The notes below the pieces were generated by a model, which was not told the origin of the DNA, did no database searches, and saw nothing but the letters and a program-made list of their open reading frames with translations. A stretch of DNA of 59,733 nt from Hydrogenobacter sp. GTDB taxonomy: Bacteria > Aquificota > Aquificia > Aquificales > Aquificaceae. Positions 1-7,963 of the stretch are shown here, in pieces. The translations under genes and the position numbers were made by a program. Numbering within the stretch: the first letter of the stretch is position 1; each line of letters begins with the position of its first letter. The stretch is from NCBI GenBank assembly GCA_041287335.1, contig JBEULM010000022.1, positions 1-59,733 of the forward strand, given 5' to 3'.

Positions 1-1658
1 TTCTGGAAGCTAAAACCACCGCTCACTCTCCAGAATTCCGCAAGTTCTCTGGAAAGTATGAGATCAAGCCCGGTCCTTGATACCGTGTAGGTAGTGTAGT
101 CTATGCGCCTGTCATAGATAGAACCTGTAAGGTCCATAGGCTTATTCATAAACCACTTTCTCGTATAGGAGATTGAATTATCTTTGTAATTACTTCCGTA
201 AGATACAGAAATACCCGCTATATCACCCGTTCCCAAGAAATTACCTTTTCTTATAGAAACAAAACCTGCAACCTTTGTTACTTGGTTGTATCCCAAACCT
301 ACTGAGAACTGTCCAGTAAATCTCTCCCTGACCTTCACCTCAAAGTCCCACCTTCTGCCTTCTGAAGGTATGGGTTCTATGGAAACATCTTCGTAGTAAC
401 CCAGATTGAATATCCTAGTCTTGGAACGTTCAATTTCCTTTTCATTGGCAAGCTCGCCTTCCTGAACTCTCATCTCTCTCCTTATCACGTAATCACGTGT
501 TTCGTAGTTCCCTCTTATTTGCACCCTATTTATGTAAACAGGTTCTCCTTCATTGATCTTTAATGTAACGGTCACTCCCTTTTTCTCGCTATCTACCTTC
601 TCATCCTTGATAATGGAAACGTTCATAAATCCTATGGAAGAATACTTCTTTTTTATGTTATCCATTACCGCATTTATCACCTCATCCCTATAGTATCCTC
701 CCTTGTTCTTTTTTAGAAGCTTTTCAACAAGCTCATCATATGAGAAAAGCGTATTGCCCTCTATTTTGAGATTTTCTAACTTGTACCTCTTGCCCTCATT
801 TATGTCTATTTCTATGCTGTATTTGGAGTCCTTCTTTGTGACTTTGTAAGATACCTTCACATCAAAAAAACCTTCCGATCTGTAAAAGTCCTCAAGCCTC
901 GTTATATCATCCTTTAGAACATCTTCGCTAAAGGGTGGGTGCAGTCTAAGAGCAAAAAGACTCGGTGGTTTTGTCTCCATACGATCAAGGAGTCTTCCTG
1001 ACCTGAAGGTTCTGTTGCCTTTAAAAGTTATCGATGATACGTATTCGGGACTTCCTTCGGATATGTGATAAACAAGCTTGGAAGCACCTTTTTTGGGAAC
1101 AAGTTCGTAAGTGACTGTTACGTTTGGGTAACCTTCTTTGGCATAAGCTTCCATAATCTTCCTCTTTATGTACTCCATTTCCTCTCTGCTGAGGACCCTA
1201 CCGAGCTTCAGCCTTCTTTGTATTTCCACCTTTTCCTCAATTGCGGGAGATGAGGTATAGCCCTTTGTAAGCTCTTCCACATCTATCTTTCCCACCTCTG
1301 TTTCTATGCCTATCTTCTTTTCCAAATCTTCTGACTTTATCTTCCTGTTTCCCGCAAACTCTATCTTGTATATGATGGGAAGGTCCACAACGTCGTAATA
1401 AAGGGTTACACTGTCATCTTGCCTCTCTTCATAAACTTCTATCTTGTCAAAAAATCCCGTCCTATAGAGCCTCCTTATATCCTCTCTGACGAGATCCGGT
1501 GTGTAGGTAACGCCCTCTTTTGCCTTTATAAGAGCCTTTATTACCTCGTCAGGTACGTACTTTGCACCCCTTATTTCTACCTTATGTATAACCTGGGAAA
1601 AGGAAAGACTCACAAACAGTGCTGAAGACAGGATAGCCTTTTTAAACAAGCAAGACAT
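1..1658 (-). CDS. bamA: Outer-membrane assembly factor BamA (Omp85), 5' part
   Basis: This is the N-terminal part of BamA, the beta-barrel that inserts outer-membrane proteins. It continues beyond the left edge, so the end of the barrel is missing. Translation from the ATG at 1658 gives a hydrophobic signal sequence (start MSCLFKKAILSSALF, then SLSFSQ) followed by repeated POTRA-type units. Each carries the family pattern of a conserved glycine-rich strand (VEIRGAKYV, IEFAGNRKI, ITFKGNRTF, LKIEGNTLF, VQIRGNYET), which makes five POTRA domains, the usual BamA number. The barrel starts near SVGLGYNQV. A GAGGAGGG ribosome-binding site lies just upstream, inside the end of purM. The gene overlaps purM by 17 bases, so the two are probably translationally coupled. 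The product is expected in the outer membrane. Confidence 0.93.
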   Translation of the reverse strand, partial: MSCLFKKAILSSALFVSLSFSQVIHKVEIRGAKYVPDEVIKALIKAKEGVTYTPDLVREDIRRLYRTGFFDKIEVYEERQDDSVTLYYDVVDLPIIYKIEFAGNRKIKSEDLEKKIGIETEVGKIDVEELTKGYTSSPAIEEKVEIQRRLKLGRVLSREEMEYIKRKIMEAYAKEGYPNVTVTYELVPKKGASKLVYHISEGSPEYVSSITFKGNRTFRSGRLLDRMETKPPSLFALRLHPPFSEDVLKDDITRLEDFYRSEGFFDVKVSYKVTKKDSKYSIEIDINEGKRYKLENLKIEGNTLFSYDELVEKLLKKNKGGYYRDEVINAVMDNIKKKYSSIGFMNVSIIKDEKVDSEKKGVTVTLKINEGEPVYINRVQIRGNYETRDYVIRREMRVQEGELANEKEIERSKTRIFNLGYYEDVSIEPIPSEGRRWDFEVKVRERFTGQFSVGLGYNQVTKVAGFVSIRKGNFLGTGDIAGISVSYGSNYKDNSISYTRKWFMNKPMDLTGSIYDRRIDYTTYTVSRTGLDLILSRELAEFWRVSGGFSFQ

Positions 1659-2646
1659 CTCTTTTGCCCTCCTCTATGTGTCCACATACAAAGGCGTCTT
1701 TGATAAGGTCTATTACTTTCTGCACCTCTCGTTCTTCCACAATTATCACAAAACCCATTCCCATATTGAAAGTTCTGTACATTTCCTCTTCCTCTATATT
1801 ACCCAGCCTCCTAATCCAATCAAAGATCTCTTGCTTAGGTATTAAGGATTTTTTTACAATAGCCCTTTTACCTTCTGGTAGGATTCTTACCAGATTTCCT
1901 CTTATACCTCCTCCGGTTATGTGTGCCATTCCCTTTATTCTGACTTTGGTTTTAAGCTTTTTCACATCCTCCACGTATATACGCGTAGGCTCAAGTAAAA
2001 GTTCGTAAACGCGTTTTCCAAATTCACTCAGCCTATCATCGTAACCTATACCTTTTTGGGTAAGAACTTTTCTTATTAGAGAATAACCGTTTGAGTGAAA
2101 TCCAGATGAGGGAAGTCCTATGAGCAGATCCCCCTCTTTTATCTCCTCACCTGTTAAGAGATGACTTTTTTCGCATACCCCGACACAAAAACCTGCAAGG
2201 TCGTAAACACCATCGGGATAAAAATCTGGCATCTGCGCAGTTTCTCCACCTACCAGAGGTACACCTGCCCTTTTGCACCCTTCTACTATGCCATCAATTA
2301 CATTTTTGAGCACATCAAGATCTATCATGCCGGTAGCTATGTAATCAAGAAAGGCTATTGGATCAGCACCGGAGGTTAGCACATCGTTTACATTCATGGC
2401 GACAAGATCAATACCAATGGTGTCATGAATTCCTACAGCTTGCGCCACTTTGAGTTTTGTACCTACGCCATCTGTGGACATCATGATGACAGGATCTTTA
2501 TATCCCTCTATCTTCAAACCGCTTGAAAATCCTCCCCAAAGTAATACGCCACTTGAAAGTCCTTTCACCTTTTCCTTTATGTAGTTTACGAATTCTTCGG
2601 CTTTTTGCAGATCCACACCTGCATCTCTGTACGTGATCTTATCCAT
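1642..2646 (-). CDS. purM: Phosphoribosylformylglycinamidine cyclo-ligase (AIR synthetase)
   Basis: PurM closes the imidazole ring of aminoimidazole ribotide in de novo purine synthesis, using ATP, in the cytoplasm. The 334-residue product has the usual family length. Recognisable blocks are the N-terminal TYRDAGVDL, the DGVGTKLKVA nucleotide-binding segment, NVNDVLTSGADP, the LVGGETAQMPDFY signature and HITGGGIRGNL. The start codon overlaps the end of thpR by 8 bases and its end overlaps the bamA start, so thpR-purM-bamA read as one tightly packed transcription unit on the minus strand. No other purine genes are in the window, which fits the scattered pathways of Aquificales. Confidence 0.97.
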   Translation of the reverse strand: MDKITYRDAGVDLQKAEEFVNYIKEKVKGLSSGVLLWGGFSSGLKIEGYKDPVIMMSTDGVGTKLKVAQAVGIHDTIGIDLVAMNVNDVLTSGADPIAFLDYIATGMIDLDVLKNVIDGIVEGCKRAGVPLVGGETAQMPDFYPDGVYDLAGFCVGVCEKSHLLTGEEIKEGDLLIGLPSSGFHSNGYSLIRKVLTQKGIGYDDRLSEFGKRVYELLLEPTRIYVEDVKKLKTKVRIKGMAHITGGGIRGNLVRILPEGKRAIVKKSLIPKQEIFDWIRRLGNIEEEEMYRTFNMGMGFVIIVEEREVQKVIDLIKDAFVCGHIEEGKRDVLLV

Positions 2647-3196
2647 GAAAGTAAAACTCCTCCAAAATAGTGTACACTGGACCTACAGAACTTAGCGAGC
2701 TTTTAACTAAAGCTATGCGATCCACCGTATCCTCTCCGAAGTTAGTACTTTCGTATTGCTTCAAAAGATCTTTGAGCTTTCTGCGATCAAAATCCTTTAT
2801 CCTGCACACGGTTACATGTGGATGAAAGGGTTTACCCTCCTCCTTTATACCTGATCTCTTGTTAGCCTTAGTTATCTCCTTAGCGAGATTCTTTAAGTTG
2901 TTAGCACCATCACTCACACCTATCCACAGTACTCTCGCCCTTTCCAGAGAAGGGAAAACGCCCAAAGACTTGTACTTTACCTTTACAGGTTTGTATCTTT
3001 GTGCGATCTCCTGTATATTCTTGACTATGTCTATGAGTTTTCCCTCTTCAACGTCACCCAGAAATTGGAAAGTCATGTGAAGATTTTGAGGTTCTACCCA
3101 TTTGCCTCTTAAGAAGTGTTCCGTTTGTTTTTCAAGTTTTTCTACCTGCTCTTGCAACCTCTTTGTGGTAAAAAAACCTACGAAGGCTCTGATCAT
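2639..3196 (-). CDS. thpR: RNA 2',3'-cyclic phosphodiesterase (LigT/2H family)
   Basis: A 185-residue 2H-phosphoesterase. The two catalytic H-x-T/S-x motifs are visible as HMTF near residue 60 and HVTV near residue 146, at family-typical spacing. Members hydrolyse 2',3'-cyclic phosphodiester RNA ends and some show tRNA-ligase activity in vitro; the cellular substrate here is unknown. It heads the thpR-purM-bamA unit and overlaps purM by 8 bases. A TATAAT-like box lies about 10 bases upstream of the ATG, so the mRNA leader may be only a few bases long. Confidence 0.9.
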   Translation of the reverse strand: MIRAFVGFFTTKRLQEQVEKLEKQTEHFLRGKWVEPQNLHMTFQFLGDVEEGKLIDIVKNIQEIAQRYKPVKVKYKSLGVFPSLERARVLWIGVSDGANNLKNLAKEITKANKRSGIKEEGKPFHPHVTVCRIKDFDRRKLKDLLKQYESTNFGEDTVDRIALVKSSLSSVGPVYTILEEFYFHG

Positions 3197-3261
3197 TTAG
3201 AGGATGATTATAAACCAAAAGGGTTTGCCTTTTCCACTCTTTTGTTCTATCATTATTTGAT

Positions 3262-3588
3262 GTGAGGATAAGTGAGCTTACACAAAAGCAGAGGAAATTC
3301 TTAAGAGAAGTGCTTGGTTTTGAAAATCTCCCCGAAGATGAACATCTGGATCCTTTTCTCGGTTCAAGAGGCTTTATGCTTTACAGATGTAACTCCTGCG
3401 GAAAGCTTATCATTCATGATGGCTACGAATTTTGGAATTTGAGTGAGTGTTGTGATGACAATTCCAAATTAATGCCCGAAGGCGTTCTCTGTGAAGTATG
3501 CTATGCCAGGAGTTTTGAAAACCTTAAAGACTGGATACTTTTTAGACCCTCTTGGGTCAAAGATGTGGATTTTGGTAAAGGAGTGTAG
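3262..3588 (+). CDS. Orphan small protein with zinc-ribbon-like cysteines
   Basis: I do not recognise this 108-residue protein. It starts with GTG at 3262 and no good ribosome-binding site precedes it. The visible features are cysteine pairs CNSC (about residues 43-46), CC (62-63) and CEVC (76-79), a spacing that could bind one or two zinc ions, and a tryptophan-rich C-terminus (DWILFRPSW). No signal peptide or membrane segment is seen. It ends 3 bases before the YkuK-like gene and is probably co-transcribed with it and perhaps with the following tRNA-Leu. A nucleic-acid or metal-binding role is possible but is only inference. Confidence 0.6.
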   Translation: MRISELTQKQRKFLREVLGFENLPEDEHLDPFLGSRGFMLYRCNSCGKLIIHDGYEFWNLSECCDDNSKLMPEGVLCEVCYARSFENLKDWILFRPSWVKDVDFGKGV

Positions 3589-3591
3589 AGT

Positions 3592-4041
3592 ATGCCTCTA
3601 ATAAAGAACATAGAGGAGGTGAAGGAGTTCATAAAAGGCACATCTGAAAAGACAGCAATTTATGTAGGTTGCGATTCAAGGCAGGTAAGGGAAAAAACGG
3701 TTTTTGTTACTGTTGTGGTGGTACATATAGATTCGTGTAAAGGTGCAAAGATCTTTTGGCGTGTGGAAAGGGTGAGCAGGATAAGATCTTTAAGGCAGAG
3801 ACTTATGGAAGAAGTAAGCAGGGCTGTGTTTATGGCTCTTGAGATATCTGAGGTTATAGGAAACAGACCCTTTGAGGTGCATCTGGACATAAATCCCAAC
3901 CCCGAGCACAACTCAAGCGTCATACTGAAGGAAGCCATAGGTTACGTGTTAGCTCAAGGGTTAAAGCCCGTAGTTAAACCAAAATCCGTCGCAGCAACTA
4001 CTGTTGCCGACTACATAACGGGAATGAGCGCCATAGGATAG
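3592..4041 (+). CDS. YkuK-like predicted RNase H-fold protein (DUF458)
   Basis: A 149-residue protein that matches the YkuK/DUF458 family, predicted to adopt an RNase H-like fold. The conserved acidic positions expected for such a fold are visible as YVGCDSRQ near residue 24, VHLDINPNPEHNSS near residue 95 and VADYITG at the C-terminus. The family has no well-established cellular function. The gene follows the zinc-ribbon orphan with a 3-base gap and precedes tRNA-Leu(CAA) by 22 bases, suggesting a shared transcript. Assignment rests on remembered motifs and would need a profile search. Confidence 0.75.
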   Translation: MPLIKNIEEVKEFIKGTSEKTAIYVGCDSRQVREKTVFVTVVVVHIDSCKGAKIFWRVERVSRIRSLRQRLMEEVSRAVFMALEISEVIGNRPFEVHLDINPNPEHNSSVILKEAIGYVLAQGLKPVVKPKSVAATTVADYITGMSAIG

Positions 4042-4063
4042 TCTATACTATAATTATTAGAAA

Positions 4064-4147
4064 GCCGGAGTGGCGGAACTGGCAGACGCAGGGGATTCAA
4101 AATCCCCCGCCCGAAAGGGCGTGCGGGTTCAACTCCCGCCTCCGGCA
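4064..4147 (+). tRNA. tRNA-Leu (anticodon CAA)
   Basis: The 84-base sequence folds as a class II cloverleaf. The acceptor strands GCCGGAG and CTCCGGC pair, the anticodon stem GGGGA/TCCCC encloses the loop TTCAAAA with anticodon CAA, a long variable arm (CCGCCCGAAAGGGCGTGCGG region) follows, and GGTTCAACTCC forms the T arm. The discriminator is A, as required for leucine identity. CCA is not encoded. A TATAAT box at 4049-4054 lies 9 bases upstream and is a likely promoter element. queC begins 13 bases after the 3' end. Confidence 0.97.
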
Positions 4148-4160
4148 TAAATTAAAGATA

Positions 4161-4805
4161 ATGAAAGGTATAATAGTGCTTCTCTCTGGAGGAATGGATA
4201 GTGCTACACTCCTGTGGTTATCAAAGAAAGAGTTTAATAAAGTTTACGCTATCTCTTTTGATTACGGACAGAGGCATAAGGTAGAGCTAAAATACGCCAA
4301 AGAACTTGCCAAATTGGCAGAAGTTGAAGAACACTTTTTGGTTGAAGTGCCTCATTATAAGAGCGTAAAAGGTTGTGCTTTACTTGACAATGCTTTGTCA
4401 ATACCAAAGGGTGATTATCCCGTAAATGAGCCGCCCGTGACGACTGTTCCTATGAGAAATCTCACCTTCCTTTCTATAGCAGCTGCCTTTGCGGATACCT
4501 TAGAACTGGAGTATATCGGTATAGGTGTTCACGCCCTTGACACCCCTTACCCTGATTGCAGACCCGAGTTTGTAACTTCCGCAGAGGCTGCTATAAATGC
4601 CTCCTCCATCTTCGTAGCAAAAAGCAAGAGTAGAATACATATCTATACACCTTTTTTAGGTATGTCCAAAAGGGATATAGCTCTTCTGGGTAAGAGTTTG
4701 GGAGTACCCTTTGAAAAGACTTACTCGTGTTATATGGGAACAGAGCCACCTTGCGGTGAGTGTCCCACCTGCTTACAAAGAAAAGAAGCCCTCTCTTTTT
4801 TGTAG
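4161..4805 (+). CDS. queC: 7-cyano-7-deazaguanine synthase
   Basis: QueC converts 7-carboxy-7-deazaguanine to preQ0 with ATP and ammonia in the queuosine pathway. The 214-residue product carries the PP-loop SGGMDSATLL at residues 9-18 and the zinc-binding C-terminus with C-x8-C-x2-C-x2-C (CYMGTEPPCGECPTC), both diagnostic. It starts 13 bases after tRNA-Leu(CAA) without a clear ribosome-binding site, so its mRNA 5' end may be made by tRNA 3' processing. No other queuosine genes are in the window. Confidence 0.95.
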   Translation: MKGIIVLLSGGMDSATLLWLSKKEFNKVYAISFDYGQRHKVELKYAKELAKLAEVEEHFLVEVPHYKSVKGCALLDNALSIPKGDYPVNEPPVTTVPMRNLTFLSIAAAFADTLELEYIGIGVHALDTPYPDCRPEFVTSAEAAINASSIFVAKSKSRIHIYTPFLGMSKRDIALLGKSLGVPFEKTYSCYMGTEPPCGECPTCLQRKEALSFL

Positions 4806-4852
4806 AGATCACCTTGTTGTGATGTGTGAAAGGTATTATTATTACTTCCATT

Positions 4853-6025
4853 ATGGTTAAGGAGACATTAGATCAGAAGGAGCTACAGTTTCAGTTTGCC
4901 AAAAGATACTTTGAAGAGTTCATTGCCAAAAGGGAAAGTATTTCCTCCTACCTTAGACCAAAGGAGACTCCTTTACTCGTTATGGATCTTGACGGGATAA
5001 GGGAAAGATACGCAAATATAGAAAGGCATATGCCCAACTTCAGGATATACTATGCTGTAAAGGCAAACGATGATATAAACATAATAAAGACTTTAGCTCA
5101 AAGGGGTTCAGGCTTTGAGGTAGCTTCTTGTGAAGAACTCAAAAAAGTTCTGAGTGCACAAGTACAGCCTGAGAGGATCATATCAAGCAATCCTATAAAG
5201 CCTGAGGAGTTTATAGATTACGCCTATTCAGTAGGTGTAAATCGCTTTTCTGTTGATTCTTTTACTGAGGTGGAAAAGATAGCTAAGGTAGCAAATAGGG
5301 CCAGGGTTTATGTAAGGCTCGCTGTTCCTAACGAAGGTAGTGACTGGCCACTATCTAAAAAGTTCGGTGTTGATGTGGATACTGCACTTGAGATTCTTGA
5401 GTATGCAAGAGAAAAAGGGCTAGTACCTTACGGTATTACCTTCCACGTAGGCTCTCAGTGTAACAATTACAGGAACTGGTTTATAGCCATAAGGAAGTCA
5501 GCCGAACTATGGGAAAAGGCGAGGTATAGAGGTTTCAGGCTTCAGATGCTCAACGTAGGCGGTGGTATACCAGTCAAATATACTTACGAAGCGCTAAGGA
5601 TAGAGGATATAGCTTACTACATAAAGGGTCTTTTGCAAAAATTTTTCCCCAATCCACCTCACGAGCTACAGATAGAACCAGGTAGAGGGCTCGTAGGTGA
5701 CCAAGGTATTATGATAACGAGGATCATAGGCAAGGCAAAGAGAAACGACGAAAATTGGCTGTACATAGATGTTGGGGTATTCAACGGTTTGGCTGAAGCT
5801 CTCGGGGGCATAAGGTATCCCTTTTACTTAGAGAGGGAAGGAGAGCTAAAAGAGTGGATCGTGGGAGGTGTGTCCTGTGACAGCATGGATGTGATCGCCA
5901 GGATGGTAGCTCTTCCAGAACCACAGGTAGGAGACTACCTTTATATTCTCTCAACGGGTGCGTATACAACCGTCTACGCTTCAAACTTCAACGGTTTTCC
6001 GAAACCTAAGATAGTGTATTTGTGA
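4853..6025 (+). CDS. Ornithine decarboxylase-like type III PLP enzyme
   Basis: A fold-type III PLP decarboxylase of the ornithine/diaminopimelate decarboxylase superfamily. The PLP lysine is in YYAVKAN (about residue 65), the glycine loop is LNVGGGIP, the phosphate-binding EPGR is present, and the active-site cysteine block reads SCDSMD. The C-terminal GAYTTVYASNFNGF resembles ornithine decarboxylase rather than lysA, which has a second, clear copy elsewhere in the window. The likely role is polyamine synthesis, though related lysine or arginine specificities cannot be excluded. An in-frame GTG at 4826 would add nine residues; neither start has a Shine-Dalgarno sequence. The 3' end overlaps the PilT-like gene on the other strand by 20 bases. 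Confidence 0.82.
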   Translation: MVKETLDQKELQFQFAKRYFEEFIAKRESISSYLRPKETPLLVMDLDGIRERYANIERHMPNFRIYYAVKANDDINIIKTLAQRGSGFEVASCEELKKVLSAQVQPERIISSNPIKPEEFIDYAYSVGVNRFSVDSFTEVEKIAKVANRARVYVRLAVPNEGSDWPLSKKFGVDVDTALEILEYAREKGLVPYGITFHVGSQCNNYRNWFIAIRKSAELWEKARYRGFRLQMLNVGGGIPVKYTYEALRIEDIAYYIKGLLQKFFPNPPHELQIEPGRGLVGDQGIMITRIIGKAKRNDENWLYIDVGVFNGLAEALGGIRYPFYLEREGELKEWIVGGVSCDSMDVIARMVALPEPQVGDYLYILSTGAYTTVYASNFNGFPKPKIVYL

Positions 6026-6845
6026 TAATCACGTGAAGTTTTTCCTCTGGGGCTTGTTCCACTTTTATAACAGCTTTGACAATTCTTTTGTGCTTTTCAA
6101 AGCTCTTAAATACAGCCTCCTCATTCATGTAAGGAGAGTAAAATATTACTAAGGTGTTGAGTTGTGCCACCTTAACTATGTGAAATACATCTTCATCAGG
6201 TAGGATCTCTCCGTATGCAACGTATACTATATCGGGATTTATATAAGCTACATCCTTCAAGCCTTCCTCAAATGTCGGCGTATCTATGCCTACCTCTCTC
6301 TGTATTATTACAGACTTGTCGTGCCTCAAAAGGAAGGAAAGAGGTTTTTCAAGGATAAGTATGACTTTTTGATAGTTTCTGGATACGTACTGAAGGGCTG
6401 AATATACGAAAGTGCTTACCCTTACAGGATTTGTGCCAAACACAAGTAGTATACCACAAAAGTGTATTCTTACAAGCTGATCCAGATGCTGAACAGTTTT
6501 TGGATCGCTACACAACTTCTCTAAGGATGGTACCTCATAGGGTGTCTTTACTATTTTTACCACATAACTACCCCTTTGGGTTATGTAACTCACTCTCAAC
6601 CTTCCTACGTTATGTATTCCAAAAGAAAAGGTACCTTCGCTACCTAAAGGTCCTAAGGTGGGAGAGGTATAACTTCTCAAAGCCAAAAGTGTATCCCTTA
6701 CATCTTCAGAAGTAAGCACAGCATCCATAATTCTAATAAGCTTCCCATTTTTCCTATCAAGGGGCGGAGCCTTAGGAACGAGGTATATCTCCGTTATGTC
6801 AGGTGTGCCACTTATGTAGCTCAGGATCTGGGATACATAATTCAT
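6006..6845 (-). CDS. PilT-like protein with degenerate Walker A motif
   Basis: The 279-residue product aligns by eye with twitching-motility ATPases of the PilT/PilU group. It has the N-terminal PAS-like segment (APPLDRKNGKL, LTSEDVRDTLL), a core ending QREVGIDTPTF that matches the PilT QREVGRDT block, and PDIVYVAYGEI where PilT has its Walker B. However, the nucleotide-binding loop that should read GxxxxGK(S/T) is FGTNPVRVST (residues 136-145), with no glycine-lysine pair. PilT is about 340-370 residues, so the C-terminal part is also shortened. It is therefore probably not an active ATPase and may be a regulatory paralogue or a decaying gene; the intact reading frame argues against a simple pseudogene. 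Confidence 0.7.
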   Translation of the reverse strand: MNYVSQILSYISGTPDITEIYLVPKAPPLDRKNGKLIRIMDAVLTSEDVRDTLLALRSYTSPTLGPLGSEGTFSFGIHNVGRLRVSYITQRGSYVVKIVKTPYEVPSLEKLCSDPKTVQHLDQLVRIHFCGILLVFGTNPVRVSTFVYSALQYVSRNYQKVILILEKPLSFLLRHDKSVIIQREVGIDTPTFEEGLKDVAYINPDIVYVAYGEILPDEDVFHIVKVAQLNTLVIFYSPYMNEEAVFKSFEKHKRIVKAVIKVEQAPEEKLHVIITNTLS

Positions 6846-6922
6846 AGCCTTCCCCCGGCTAATTTGATTATGCTCATATCAACATCCACAGAATAAATTA
6901 TATTTCAAAAAAGGAGGACAGC

Positions 6923-7960
6923 ATGGCGGTAAAGGACATAATAGATGCACTAAAAGGCATAAGCATAGATAATACCAAGCTTTCGGATCTCATAAAGGAT
7001 ATTAAACTCATAGGTTCATCTCTTGAAGTGGTGTATAGACTTCCCAAAAAGGGTTTAGAAGAGGATATAAAGCAAAAAACGTACCAAGCCCTTGAGAGTG
7101 TGCCGGATGTAAAAAGTGTAAATATAAGGTTCATAGAGGGATCACCAGAACCTCCAACTGCCTTTGGACAGCCTGCCTTTACAAGAAGGCGAGTTGAAGG
7201 CGTTAAATACCTAATCGCAGTTGGCAGTGGAAAGGGTGGTGTTGGTAAATCAACCGTTGCTGCCAACTTGGCTGTAGCTCTTTTAAAGTCCGGTTACAGG
7301 GTTGGTCTCTTGGATGCGGACATATATGGTCCGAGCGTACCTACTCTTTTGGGCGTAAAGGGGGAGAGAATACATGTTGACGAAAGAAACAGGTTAATAC
7401 CTGTGGAAAAGTACGGTTTGAAGGTACTTTCAATAGGCTTTTTGCTTCCCTCCGAAGACACACCTGTCATCTGGAGAGGTCCCATGCTTATGAAGGCTCT
7501 CACCCAATTTCTCTTTGATGTGAATTGGGGAGAGCTTGATTTTCTAATATTGGACCTTCCACCCGGTACGGGAGATGTCCAGCTTACCCTCGCTCAAAAC
7601 GTTCACATGACTGGAGCGATTATCGTTACCACACCTCAGGATGTAGCCTTAGCCGATGTAAAAAAGGCAACAGCCATGTTTAAAGAAGTTGATGTACCTG
7701 TACTTGGTGTGATAGAAAACATGGCATATTTTGTATGTCCAGAAAGCGGTAAAAAATACTACGTGTTTGGTAAAGGTAAAGTCATGGAATTTGCAAGGGC
7801 TTATAACCTTCAGGTACTCGGTTCCATCCCCATGGATCCGGAGGTGGCTGAAACTTCCGACGTTGGTATGCCTGTGACACTTGCTCATCCGGAGTCAGAG
7901 GTATCCAAAGCGTTCTTTAGTATAGCCAAACTTATATCTGAGAGAATTTTAAGGAGGTAA
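6923..7960 (+). CDS. apbC: Mrp/ApbC-type iron-sulfur cluster carrier ATPase
   Basis: A 345-residue MRP-family P-loop protein (also called Mrp or NBP35-like) that carries and delivers [4Fe-4S] clusters. An N-terminal MIP18/DUF59-like domain (residues 1-85) precedes the ATPase core. The deviant Walker A GKGGVGKST is near residue 103, DADIYGPSVP is the switch I block and DLPPGTGD the Walker B region. The cluster-binding cysteine remains as the single FVCPESG; the usual CxxC is reduced to one cysteine, which is a departure from many homologues. A GGAGG ribosome-binding site precedes the ATG. The NifS-like gene starts 3 bases after its stop, so the two are one operon. Confidence 0.93.
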   Translation: MAVKDIIDALKGISIDNTKLSDLIKDIKLIGSSLEVVYRLPKKGLEEDIKQKTYQALESVPDVKSVNIRFIEGSPEPPTAFGQPAFTRRRVEGVKYLIAVGSGKGGVGKSTVAANLAVALLKSGYRVGLLDADIYGPSVPTLLGVKGERIHVDERNRLIPVEKYGLKVLSIGFLLPSEDTPVIWRGPMLMKALTQFLFDVNWGELDFLILDLPPGTGDVQLTLAQNVHMTGAIIVTTPQDVALADVKKATAMFKEVDVPVLGVIENMAYFVCPESGKKYYVFGKGKVMEFARAYNLQVLGSIPMDPEVAETSDVGMPVTLAHPESEVSKAFFSIAKLISERILRR

Positions 7961-7963
7961 GGT

